Shown here: positions 35,649-47,610 of the stretch, piece by piece
Numbering within the stretch: position 1 is the stretch's first letter
Layout of the letters: each line of letters begins with the position of its first letter
Assembly: GCA_010015655.1 (NCBI GenBank)
Contig: ML976678.1
Coordinates: forward strand, 62,001-126,000
Direction: 5' to 3'
Length of the DNA stretch: 64,000 bases
Source: Bimuria novae-zelandiae CBS 107.79
Lineage: Eukaryota > Ascomycota > Dothideomycetes > Pleosporales > Didymosphaeriaceae
Program-made: the position numbers and the translations under genes
The notes under the pieces: model-generated
What the model was told of the DNA's origin: nothing
The model's input: the letters and a program-made list of their open reading frames with translations, nothing else
The model's database searches: none

Positions 35649-38112
35649 CTAAAATGTCATGCCAAGTTCGTTCCCGTCAAATGCCATACCGTCCCACCCA
35701 AGCCCTGACCCTCCCATCGCAGAACTCCATCCCATATCCAACGGCAAGAACCCATTCCATAGTGCCGCTTCATCTACCGGTCCTGTAATACCACTCCCGT
35801 TGATCGCGAAATCTCCTACTGCACCTAAGTCCGTCCATCCAAAGTCGCCCATCTGCTCCGTCATCGCCGGGCTCTCCGCTGTACTAGCGCTACCAGCTTG
35901 AGAAGGTGACTGCACAGAAACACCGCTCTGTCCCGGAAGAGGAGGGTAATTCCCACTTCCACTGCCTAGAGAATGACTCGCAACGTGCGTGCCAGGATGA
36001 CGGAAGGTTGTACTGCTAGATTTGTCCTTGCGCGGTGCTTTGGCCCAGAGAAGGCGAAGAAGCTGGCTGTAGCGTGAGCCTGGGTGTTGTATGCCAATGT
36101 TGGCGCCGACGCTGCTGCGCTGCAGTCTCGAGACTGTTTCGTTGATCATGGCGCGGATGGCACGGTCTTCGTCATTGGTTATAACGCCAGTGCATCGCGC
36201 TCGGTAGAGGAAGACACCCGCGTAGACTAGGTAGAGATAGTACCGCAAAGGCATGAAGCGGAGTGACTTCTCGGGATCGACGAAGTTGTTGGCGGTGGTC
36301 AGGATGGCTTTCGCAGCATCGAGACCTTCGTAGATGAATCTGGCGTCACCCACAGCTCCTACGTTGTTAACGAAGACACGTTGCGGAGCGTGCATTTTCG
36401 ATCCTGAATGGCTGCGCCTTTCGGAGTCTGATGGGTCCGAGGAGCCGTTCGCAGCAGGAAGCGCGCGGAGAATCGTCGCTTGGAAAGCGAAGGCGTTGAT
36501 GTACAATCGCAGATAGTCGTAAGACATGAGCAGGCACGCCTTGAGCGGTGGCGAACAAGTCAGCGTTCCCCATACTGACTTCCATCCATAGATGGCAGCT
36601 CGGAAATCATCGATAAACTTGATGTAGCTTCCGCTCATATGGGTGCGGAAACTGGAACCGGGGTTTGAGTACAATGTGTCGTGGACGTTGCTAAATAGCT
36701 GGGTAAGCTCCAAGTTTGCTATACAGGTCAGTGTTGTAGGAAGCTGGTAGTCGGAGGGGTGTCTACCTTGGAAAATACTTGCATAGTCCTCCTGGCTACT
36801 GTTTGTGGGCATCAGCGAAGGGTAGTCTTCTCGTCTAAGCGTGGTAAGCGGTCCTGGACCTCTCGACCAGAAGGCTTTTCCTATGCGTATTGAGATGTGC
36901 CGATCTGAGATATAGGCGCAAGTCCACAGGAGACGCTTTCGGTTGTGGTCCGCATCCCTTTCTTGGTCCACAAAGCGGAATGAGTATCTGTCTAGGGCGA
37001 GGAAATAAGCTATGCGCAACGCTATGCCAACATGCATCCAGCTTTCTTTGTCTTCTTCACCTTTTCCGACTTTACCCGCGCCTCTTTGCGTATATGGTGC
37101 CCATTCGGCAAGGATAAGAAGAGCTTCTACTGCTTCAACACCGGCTTCACCGCCGGCAGCCAGATTGGAGACGAGGCCTTTCATATGTCCCGAGCATGAG
37201 TCGTATATGTATGGTTCTTCTACCAAATCTTTGGATGCAATGACGAGTATGGCCGTCAACAGATGTGGCTCCTTCTTTGTGGTGTGAGCCAGCCTTGTAA
37301 TGTCAAAAATCTCTGCTGGTGCTAGCGGATAATAAGGATGATAGTTTTCCTGATACCGAGCAAGTAACTGGTGTGCAATGCGCAACGTGAGCGTTCCTTC
37401 GTCCAGTAGCGGATACCCATACACCATGGTCAGAGTCGTTTTGCCTGGCAGAGCGGCGGCTGGCTGCAATAGCGGTTGAGTAGACGCATTCTCTTCTGAG
37501 CTAGATTCAGCGACTCTGGCGAGTATACCGAGAGCATCGGAAGGGTTTTGTATATTTGCAAATGACATCTCGTCAGACGTTGATGATCCAGACGTATTCA
37601 GTTGGTCTTCTCCTTCCTGCAGCTGAGATACAGGATCGGACCGCATCCATGGTGTTGTTCCAACGTTGCCTAGAGGGAAGCTACTTTCCTCATGGCTGTA
37701 GTTTGTAAGAGAGGGTAAAGCGCTCTCTTCTACAGTCTTTCGTCGCACTCGTCGGCCACCGCGGTTGCTTCCACCCAACACGCAACTTAAATTGTCTCGC
37801 TTACATCGCAGACATGGGACGGTACCATTGTTGTCTCTGTGGTTTGCTAGTCAGTATGTAGAGGGAGCTGAAGGTTAGTCGCAAGAAACAGAGTCAATAA
37901 CTAGTGTGTTACCCCAGGATGAGCAATACAAAGACCGACTTTCAGCTTGACGCGAGAGGATAGCAAGATTTCACATACAATAGACAGCGGCTCTTCCTCT
38001 TACGGCAATTTAAACATGCTTGGTGCGCTCTTTTGATCTTCGGTGGCTCGTCACCCTGTGCAGCGTCCGGAGCGGATTCTGTAGCCGGCTGTGGGGTGGT
38101 AGAGGACTCCAT
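35649..38112 (-). CDS. Zn2Cys6 fungal transcription factor
   Basis: Minus strand, read as three exons: 38112-37979, 37836-36767 and 36718-35649. Intron 1 (37978-37837, 142 bp) has GTATGT donor, TACTGAC branch and CAG acceptor. Without it only half the zinc cluster is seen. Joined, the cluster is perfect: C33-x2-C36-x6-C43-x9-C53-x2-C56-x6-C63 with the basic run RKRKSR. Intron 2 (36766-36719, 48 bp, GTAGAC...CTGAC...TATAG) is in frame and open; splicing gives FQANLELTQLF and a 757-residue protein, retention gives 773. Residues near 141-154 hold NPSDALGILARVA, a motif common in this class. A fungal_trans-type regulatory domain follows (YGYPLL, RYQENYHPYYPL, then RHISIRIGKAFWSRGPGPL). The C-terminus is Gly/Ser-rich. 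It should act in the nucleus on CGG-type sites. The closest named regulator and its targets cannot be told from sequence alone. Codon use and GC are normal. Confidence 0.9.
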
Positions 38113-39270
38113 CCGATCATTCTGTCCCGGCCAGGATTGTATTGCTGAAGCGGACCGGATTGTGAAATGTTGTCGGCTTTAGCTTCGGAAGCCGAGTGGG
38201 CACATCGGCGATGACTTTTGCGACCACTATGCCACTATAGGGCAAAAGATATCTTCCAAGGCATTAAGTGCAATGCGTGTCTCAGACTTCAGACAAATAG
38301 CGACTATGATCAGGACGCGGGACCATCGAAGCTGTTGAACATGCGGAGAGCGTGACCATGAAAGCGCCCAGGCATCGGTCCGCTCGGCATTTGACGCTCA
38401 AGAGCGGCTAGCGTAGTTTGTATCCTCCCCAAGGCACATTCGACTCTTGCACACTTGAACACGATCATCTGAATGCTTTTGTCCATGGCAGTGGTGTTGC
38501 ATAGACAAATAAGTTCCGTCCGGCTAAACTTGTTCATCAGAATGTGCTTGTGTTCCAGGCGAGACAGTCTCTACAGTCTATTTTGAAGAAAAAACAGCCC
38601 AATGACGTATATTGTCACACAGCGTGTGATGAAGCAACATTCTGTGGTCCCTGAAAAACGCAGAATAGGGATAAAATGTTGGCGATCGGTCTAAGATGTT
38701 TTGTTCGGCAGACCTCGGGAGTGTGTGGGATGTCACGCTGTTTCTTTGCGCTGGTGGCGCTAACGTGGAGGATCTCCCCGTGGGACTCTAAGTGTTCCTT
38801 CCACAATCCCCCACAAAACACCAGCGCGACCTCCGCAAACCGCCAACATCGCGCTCTTATCTTGACTGCCCGAAAAAAAAAAAGAATGCACGACAAATTG
38901 CTTGCGCACTCGCAACTTCCTCTTCTCGCGGGTGACAGTCTCTAGCGACGTTTCTGGACCTCGTCCAAAGTGGAAGGTCGATATATGACCAAGCCACCGT
39001 CGCGTTTACTTCCCCAGCGACCGGGGAGCTAATCGATGATAAACTACAATTAAGATCTTCGATAAGCCTTGTGTACCGGATGCGTCGACGATACGAGCGG
39101 TGATCTCTAGGGGTAGGAGACCATGGCGCAGCCCAGTGAGGCATCTACAGCCACTGCTTTGCATGAAAGAAGACGCCAATAGCCTAAGGCAGTGCAGCGC
39201 CGGACGAATCGCACGCGCCCACTACATTTCATATTGCGACAGCTAAATTAAATCACAGCGAGATGCCGTA
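38113..39270. other. Intergenic region upstream of the transcription factor
   Basis: About 1.15 kb of ordinary composition. Open frames at 38310-38537, 38615-38896, 38676-38945 and 38857-39144 overlap on opposite strands, have no domain and no splice logic, so no gene is called. It should hold the promoter and leader of the transcription factor. Confidence 0.55.
38151..38194. promoter_or_regulatory. Cluster of CGG-type motifs upstream of the transcription factor
   Basis: CGGACCGG at 38151-38158 and CGGAAGCCG (two inverted CGG triplets, 3-bp gap) at 38186-38194, about 40-80 bp upstream of the ATG at 38112. Zn2Cys6 proteins bind CGG triplets in such arrangements, so autoregulation is conceivable. 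This is inference from short motifs only. Confidence 0.3.
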
Positions 39271-41138
39271 CTCACCCCACACGCCAACCGGAGGTTGGCC
39301 CTGCGCAGCCCAACGTAACTTCGGAGCCTAACGTAACTTTGAATAGAGATTGAAATTAATCCGGTCTTTTAACAGCGTAGACTTCAATTATATAGACTAA
39401 TATACAATGGCGTCAGTGTAGCAAATAGGGCAGGATCCACAGTCATCTCTCTGAGAGATGGGACCCATTGGGGCTGAATTTGTAGGCTCTGCAAGTGGGC
39501 GTCCTTATACGTTTTTGCAGCCTTTTAAGCAACCTTTTAGGCGTTAAGCTTTACACGCTAATTAATTACTTATTACGCTACTTTAATAGTTACTATACTA
39601 CCTTTTTATACTAGCCTTTTATCTTTAATCTACCTTTTTTATTATTATTAAGTTACTATAGTAATATTGATAAGATTGCGCTTAGCTAGCATAAAACTAT
39701 TAATTAGTAATCATAAACTTTTTAAGAATTTTATAAGCCTTTTACTTAATATATTACTTCCCTCTAGGGCGCGTAACATTTTTTAATACTATTATTAATA
39801 TACTATTATTAATATACTATAGGTATATTAGTAATAAAGCTAAAATTAATAGTAGATAGAACTAATAGGGGTAGCGTCTTAACAGGTGCTAGTAGTTTTA
39901 TATAAATAAGCTCTAAATTAAATTAAAATAATCCTAGCTTTCTGTTAGACGCTTAGAAATATTCTACGCTTAAATATATTTATTTTAATCTTATAGATTA
40001 TATATAAAAATTTAATTTTATTAAAGTCTATATATTTAGTTCGGGTGACTATCTTTATAGCCTGTTTATAATTCTACTTTAATAGCTAAAAATAGGGAAC
40101 GTCTACAGGCTATAGATAATATCATAAATATAATAATAATAAATAGAATAGTATCCTATAATTATTATAAAACTATATAAACGTAATAGTAAGATAGCTA
40201 CTAAGTGAATACTATATATCGTTCCAGCGTGCGAGTTTATTTTTAAAAACAATTTAGCTATTATATTAAAATAAAATTATTAGTATATACTAATATTAAT
40301 ATAGTAATTATATCGTCTTTAGGCAGCGCTATATTTATATACTAATAATAAATATAATTAAAGTTTTATATAAGAACTATTAGTTTAAATACCTTTTTAT
40401 TATTAAAGATTAATTTAATACTTATAAAATAATCGCGAGACGTCTCTAACGCAAAAATATAAGAATAATTAAGTTTTATAGTAACAATATATTAATTATT
40501 ACTAACGCCTATGCGGAAGCCGATTTCACCTATATTATAAGTATGTAATAGGGTAATGCCGTAGGTGTATATTACCTTTTTAAGCTAAATAAAATAATAG
40601 CCATAAGCTTTAAACGTTAATATTATTATATAATTAATATAGTGCGACTTTTGCTTTATATAGTAATAGTTTAGATTTCTTAATAGCCATTACGATAGCT
40701 AGTCCTTACTAAGTAAAGAAATTTTACTATTAGGGTACGCATAATTAAGGATAATTTAAGTAGCGCCGTTTAACTATAGTATAAGGTATAGCGTACTAAT
40801 AGTATTATAGCAACGTATATATAACTTTAGAGCTTTATTCTAGGTTTCTAAAAATTATAGATTCGTGCTACTATAGTTACAGTAGCTAATCTAGCCTCTA
40901 GCGCACGCTTAAAGTTGCGAAATAGACACGCTCTATTTGCGTGCTATAGCTATAAAATTAAATATTTCTAAACTAAAAAAACTAAAGAGATAATTAAAAA
41001 TACGCTACTTAATTATATGGCTTTTACTATAATATTTAGGTATAGTTATAAATTACTTATTAATAAAATAGAAAAATCTAGGACGTAAAGTTACGTTCGG
41101 CTGCGCAGGGCCAACCTCTGGCTGGCGTGTGGGGCGAG
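39271..41138. mobile_element. TIR DNA transposon with TA target, family H
   Basis: A 1868-bp element with ends CTC(A/G)CCCCACACGCCA, TIRs of about 50 bp running through GGTTGGCCCTGCGCAGCC, and TA on both sides (39269-39270 and 41139-41140). Size and TA target fit the Tc1/mariner/pogo superfamily. The interior is RIP-damaged and I could not read a transposase with confidence on either strand. The left TIR holds a small hairpin, CCAACC-GGA-GGTTGG. Confidence 0.8.
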
Positions 41139-41140
41139 TA

Positions 41141-43129
41141 TCCCTTAGGCTATAGCGACATGTACCGCTAGCAGGGGTCCCCTGTCAACATTCGTGTTAG
41201 CTATTATTAACAACTCGTCGCGTTAAAGATTATATATATTTTATTAAGATAGCTCTATTTTCTATTATTATATACTATAACGGTTTTATAGTTAACTAAC
41301 AAGCTAGGTAATAAGTAGCAAGGAAACGCACTTTTAAAGAGGCTATAACTAAGATCCTAGCCCTTAGTTCTATTTAATTAAACCCTTTAACGTAGGAAGT
41401 CCGCGTAGGCTAGAGGTTAAATTACTAGAGTAAATGCTAGCGATTCCTACGCCGTATGAATTATTCTGTCTCTTCTAGCCTAATTAGATCTAGAATACTA
41501 TTGCTCGGAATACAAATACATATGCTAGACTGCACTATATCTCTGCTAACACAAATCAGCGGCACTAGCATCGAATCACAATAGATAAGATCTAGATCTT
41601 ATAGGCTTAGTTATTTATATAGGGCTACTATCTGCCCTCTAAATTAAGAACTATTAGAGGAATAATATTACCTAAGTAATATATTTAGTTAGGCGATATA
41701 TGTCTCTTATGTGGTTTTAATAGTTAAAGCTTTATTTATATATACTAGCTATAAATCTAGATCTACAAGAGTCTTCTAAAATATATATTAATAGTAAAAA
41801 GTCTACTATATATCTTAAACCTTCTGCCAAGAAGTAACGTCTATATCCTTAATTATGCTCTCTAAATTAGGTTAAGAAATAGTAGTATAAGGTAAAGCTA
41901 TTAGCGAGACTACTCTAAAATAGGGTTATAGCCGACCATCTACGTTCCTTAAGAGCCGCCATTAATAAGCTTATAATATATTACTTTAAATATTTACTAC
42001 ACACGTATAATATACTAAATAAGCTAGTTTTATAAAGTTATAAAGTTTTTAGGTTAGCTAATTATAGTTATATCTATAGCTTTATATAGGCAAGCTAATC
42101 TAATAAGATAATAGACTATATTCTATATTTAACTATAACTAATGCTAGCTTAATAGTAGTAAGCTTAACCAAAACCCTCTCTAAGCTGGACAGGGCATCC
42201 ATTTATATAGTTTATATAAATAACTACTTTAGTTCTATTCCTCTATTTCGACAGCTTTAGAAGGAAGGCTATAAAGCTATAAGAATAATTAGACTTTACT
42301 ATAATCTTTTCCCATAGCTAAAATAGCTAAAAGATTATATTTAAATGATGTTCTAGAATACTATTATTATAATTTCTATACTAAATATTCTTTATATAGC
42401 CTAGGACGATAACAATATAGTGCTTATTTTGTCCACGGTCCATATAGTAAATGGTTCTGGGGATATGGTTTCGCGAGACCGTCGGATTCCCGCAAAAATA
42501 TCTGCTAACGTAACTAGTTTAAGAAAGCTATTCTTTTGAGGTTTTGAATATATTCCTGTTAAAACCCTCTAGATTCCTAAAGTAATAGAGAATTATAATT
42601 ACTTTATAGATAGTTTAAATATTATTAACTAACTTTAATAGTATGTAGAGACTTATTATATAAAATTCTAAGTATAGTAGGTAATTTTATATTAGCTTAT
42701 TAACACTACTCATCACAATGCGCATTAAATAAGCGTCCTAAGCGTCCGCCTTTACTTAATGTATAATTTAAAATAATGAAGCATTTTAATTTTCATAAGC
42801 AGATTTTTAATAGTGTATCCGTATTTTCCTATAAATCTAAACAGTTTAATTTATTAAAGAAATTACGGATTCCAAATTAACGCTTATAGCTATTAAGAGG
42901 GCATAAGTAGATATATAAATCCATTAGTAAAAAGCAATATGTCTGGTGTATCTTTTAGCGTTAAGAGGAAGAGCTTTAAGATTAGTATTAACCTTTTTAA
43001 ACTAAATTTATAAAATAGATTAGATAAACGTCTTACAGTTATAAGTAGTGTGAGACTCCTCTCTATTATAAGACTTCTTATTAGGTAGAATTTTATTTAG
43101 TTTAATAGCTCTTTGTACTATAAAATCTA
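41141..43129. other. AT-rich repeat debris
   Basis: RIP-type sequence with a few less mutated patches (about 41390-41600 and 42420-42510). No transposon end or protein domain was recognised. An inverted repeat GTAGGAA/TTCCTAC at 41392-41450 is not a tRNA. Confidence 0.45.
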
Positions 43130-44509
43130 ACGTACTCCACAAGCGAATGTCCGAAAATGCCAAGACCCCACTAAAATCTATACTCTACACGATAGTATAG
43201 AATGCGCATAAATAGTTGTAAGAAATTATAATAGGTTAATTTACTTAGAATTTACTTTTACTTATTTTTTATACGTGCGCAAATTATGCCTAGCCTTACT
43301 ACAGTATTTATCATTCTATTAAGTTAATTTACCTTTATTATCGAGTACGCTATTATTTATTTTTATTTTCTTATTATTACGCGCCGTAAAGTCCTTTAGA
43401 GTAATTAGTTATTAGCTTTCTTTCCCTATAAGAACCTGTTTCTACTATAGTTACTTTTCTTATATGATTTCTATAGAGTAGCCTTATTAGTAGCTTAAAG
43501 CTTAGTAATCTACTTATGAAAAAATGATTTAGGTGCCTTTAAATTCTCTGCTTTACTAGCGTTAATAATAACCTAAATTCTAGGGTGTTATTAGGCGTCT
43601 ACAATTTCTATAAGCTACTATTTGCTACTAGTAGTAGTAGTATACGTAAGCGGACGTTAAGCTTTAATATTACTATTTTAAGATTAAGGAAAATAAGTCC
43701 TGCGTCTTAAAAGCTTTTATAAATATTACTTTAAGTTATTATACCTTTAAACGCGGTAAACAAAATAACGTTAGAACTTATTTTTAGTAATATACGTAAT
43801 ATAGTTAAGTATTAGATCCTTATATTAGCGCCTATACGCCTTCTTTAACGGCGAAAAACATCATATATCTAGTAACTATAAGAGGTACGACGAATGTAGA
43901 GGCATATAAAAAGTAATAATCTTATGATCTTTATAGTATTACTAGAATTTAAGTAAGTTATAACTCTTATACCTATTAATAATAAGCAGCTAATAATTAT
44001 TAATAGTACACGTATTTATATGCTAGTTAAAGTGCTTTAGCTACTATAAACTAAGCTTATTTATTATCTAGCTATTCTTAGGGACTATGAAAATCTAGTC
44101 GCGAGGTGGATCTTTCTCCTAGTACTAGGTAGAGAGGTAGTGCTTACCATAGAAAATAGTAAAATATAGAATTGCCTAGCCTATCGCATTAACGCCCTAG
44201 ATAACCAAAGTCTACTTTTAGTTAACTTACTATACACCTTTTAGCCTGCCTTAATACTTAAAGCCTACATTAACTACTCCTATTAATATTATGTTTATTA
44301 TAAAGCTAGTCTTATTAAAGTTATAAGTATCTTTATCTAGAATACTATACTTGGCTTTAGTATTCTTTATAAGCTAGAACCAGCCTTATATAACCTTAAG
44401 ATCCTTACAAATGGCTCTTTTATATTTATACTTTTAATTAAATTTAACTTAAAGCTCTAACTAGCGCATTATAAAATTTATAGCCTAGTTTTAACTGATA
44501 GGATTCTAG

Positions 44510-44670
44510 TGTAAGGGGATGGATGCTTAGGGAGCCAAAGGTGTCAGAAGAATTCTTATAAATTTAATAGAAAGTCTAAAGTTAAGCTTTAGGCATCGAA
44601 CTTATATATTTAGGATTTGTATAACTAAGCATTAAAGATCTAAGGTAATAGCTAGGCGTATCCTATTATA
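44510..44670 (-). repeat. 3' LTR of G2 (161 bp)
   Basis: Left copy of the G2 LTR, from TGTAAGGGGATGGATGC to TCCTATTATA. It has a single copy of the block around CTTATATATTTAGGATTTG that is doubled in the partner. Confidence 0.8.
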
Positions 44671-47131
44671 TACCTTTCTTTTCGCTATTAGAATAAATAA
44701 AAATGCCTGCGTTTTATCCTACTATATAGCTTTATATTTATTTTATTATCTACTTGTAATTCTCTTACTATTATAAAACTCTTACTAGTTCTGTTTTTAC
44801 GTGTTCAATTTTATATTCATACTATAAGTAGTTACTATAGTAGTATGTGGTTGCTAGTGCGTGTACTTATTATTATTATATATAAAATCGCTTCTTGTCT
44901 AGCTTTTAAACGTTACTTTTTTTATACTCTCTTTTTTTTATTAACTTTATAAACTATATTTTCTTACTTTTCGCCAAGTCTTCTTTAACTTTATAATTTA
45001 ATTTCTATTTTTATTTTAATAAAATAATTAGCCCTTTACGAAACAATCACACGGCAATTACTTTTAAGTATTAATAGTATATTATTGATTTTAGTAATAA
45101 AATAAAGGAAGTCCTATTCACGTCGTACTTACTTAGTTACTAACTTAAGAAGACTAAGCTTTTTAAAAATAAAATTATTATTTCTAACGTTATCGTTATC
45201 CTCCTTAGCTAGCGTATTAAAAAATTTAGTCTTTTTAAAACTCACGAAGTAAGTTTTAACCCCTTTTTTATATTTTCTTTACTTTTTCTTACCTTCTAAC
45301 TTGACTCTTTACTCCTTTAACCCCCATTTTAATTCTTTATTATCCTAGGTGTGCGCACTCGCTAACTTAATACGCTTAGCTTTTAGAGTCTAATCTTACT
45401 ACGCGCGATAATTAAGCGCTAGTATATTAATTATATTACCTATAGACGTATCTATTAGTAGGTGCTAGTAGGCAAGATAGTGTCCTATAAGGAGTGCTAT
45501 ACCTATAAGCTTACTAGCTCTACTAGATAAGTATGCTTTAGTCTAACTTATTCTAGATACGTTTAGGGTGTGTTTACTAACTTTTTTCCTTACTTAGAGT
45601 TAGCCTACTTTTAACAAAGTTAGCCGCGAAGAGTTTACTAATATTATAATTATTAGTATAAGCTATTTTATAAATAAGCTTTTAAAAAGTAGCTAAGAGT
45701 GAAAAACCTTCTTTTCTTACTTTAACACGATCTATTCTACTCGTAAGGTTATTATTATTAATTACTATACCTCCTTTAAAAGTAAAACTATTACTACTTT
45801 AAGCCCTATTAGTTTCTTTTTTAAGCCTATTTATTCATTAGAGTGCATTGCTATCCCGGTTAAAATGACTTTTAACCTTTTTTAAGTTTATATTACTAAT
45901 TTTAAATTATTCTATTAAGAGTGTAACAATCTTTCTGAAAGTTTTTTTTAAATACTAAAGCTATTTTCTAACAGTAACATCGTGTAACTTTCTAGAAAGC
46001 CTATAGTAGTAGATAAGAGTATTATTATAGTTAGTTTTTTGGTAATAAATAATATCCTCGCGGGAGCTAATATACCTATTTAAGCCTACTAGGGCTTACG
46101 CTAGTAGCTTTAGGCTATTATATTTAAAAAAGCGCTTAAGGAAAGGGGATCATAGCTTCCTTAATTTAAGTAATATATTAAATAGCAAAGAAAATGATCC
46201 AGATATTATTAAAAAGGATTTAACTATTCCTTTAGTAGATAAATATACCACTTTTACGTAGTTCTTTTTTCTTTTTTCTTTTTAGTTTGCTTCTAACACT
46301 TTTCTCTTTTATAAGAGTTATCTATTACTATTATAAGAACTATGTATTTTCCTTATTATCGTTAGTAGTTCTAAGGATCTTTTAAGTTACTTTTTTTTTT
46401 TTTTAAATTCCTTCTTAACTTTCCTTTTTAACTAGATAAGATTACTTATACTTCCTTTTAGCCTAATTCTTAGCCTTGCCTAATACTTAGCTTTATTCCT
46501 TAATAATATTATTTCTACACTTATTTTAGATATTTCTATTTAGTTAAGGTTTTTATCTTAGTAAGGCAGGCATCGTAGAACCTCCTTTAGACCCTAAGAA
46601 AAGCTAATTTAGGAGATATTGTAGTAGAATCTTATTAATAGTTTTCTATTATAATTTTAATATACCTTAGTAAACGTCTCTTAATAGTCTAACCTAATAG
46701 CTTAGTTAAGGTTCTTATAAGGCTCCTAAGGTTTTTCAGAGTAGTTTTTCTACTATACTAGGTATTCTACTCTTTTATCTCTATAGGACTAATGTTTTCC
46801 TATATATATTAATTATACTATACTTTTTTTTCTCTTCTATTATAATTACTTTCTGGTAAGCGTTATTATTAATTTAGCTAGAAAGAGGCTTTAATAAGAC
46901 TAATTTTAGCCTGTCTACGTAGCACTATAGGTATATATTCGGCGGGATATCTACTTCTACTATATAAGAGTTTAATACCTTCCTCATAGTAAACTTATTT
47001 TACTTCTAGTTAGGCTTCTTGCTTAAACGCGAGTTTTAAAGGTAGTTCTTATATTTTAGCTATACTATCTCTCCTTCCTTTCAAATTAGAGCGTTTTTAC
47101 GTTAATAGTTTATTAAGCACTCTTATTCTTA

Positions 47132-47610
47132 TTAGGCTATTATTACTTTTACATAGGCAAAATTAAAAACCTTTTTAAATATTTTTATTATAACTTCTAT
47201 AGCCTTCTTGACGTTAGTGTATCGGCGCAGGTCACTCAAAGGATCGATGTTGGCGTATCTCCTAGCAGAGGCATGTGGGAGTGCGTGTATAAGAATGTAG
47301 CCTCGATTAAATAAGTGCCTATAGGCCTGGTACGAAAGGATACGGAAAAGGTACTGAACTACAAAGGCCCCAAGCTCCTCTAAATACACCTCTTCCCAGA
47401 TGGCTAGCTAGCACATAACTGCCATAGGTTGACCGTCGGTCTGATGGATCCGAAATAGGTCCGAATCGGATTCGTAGTTCCCCATCGGTCTGATAGATCC
47501 GAAATTGGTCCGATACGGATGAGTGTCGGTTTTCGGATGATCTCGAATCCTGTCTTGACTAGCCAAGGGTTCTCGTGTCGACGAGCGATTGTTCCTGTTA
47601 CAGTTAGCTT
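47132..47610 (-). other. GC-rich, RIP-poor patch in G2 integrase region
   Basis: A sharply bounded patch of ordinary GC in AT-rich G2. The minus strand is open at 47132-47389 and, with one stop, up to about 47600; it includes RIHQTDGQ, like the integrase AFHPQTDGQTER motif, and YANIDPLSDLRR near its end. On the plus strand it holds two diverged copies of a block of about 50 bp (CGGTCTGATGGATCCGAAA at about 47434 and CGGTCTGATAGATCCGAAA at about 47486). It is probably part of integrase that escaped RIP, but an inserted foreign piece is possible. Confidence 0.45.

Noticed and set aside
38310..39144. Overlapping small open frames upstream of the transcription factor
   Set aside because: They conflict with each other on both strands, have no domains, no conserved start context and no plausible introns.
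41391..41451. tRNA-like sequence with a 7-bp acceptor-like inverted repeat
   Set aside because: No T-loop GGTTCGAAT-type sequence, no D- or anticodon-arm pairing could be drawn, and it is shorter than a tRNA.
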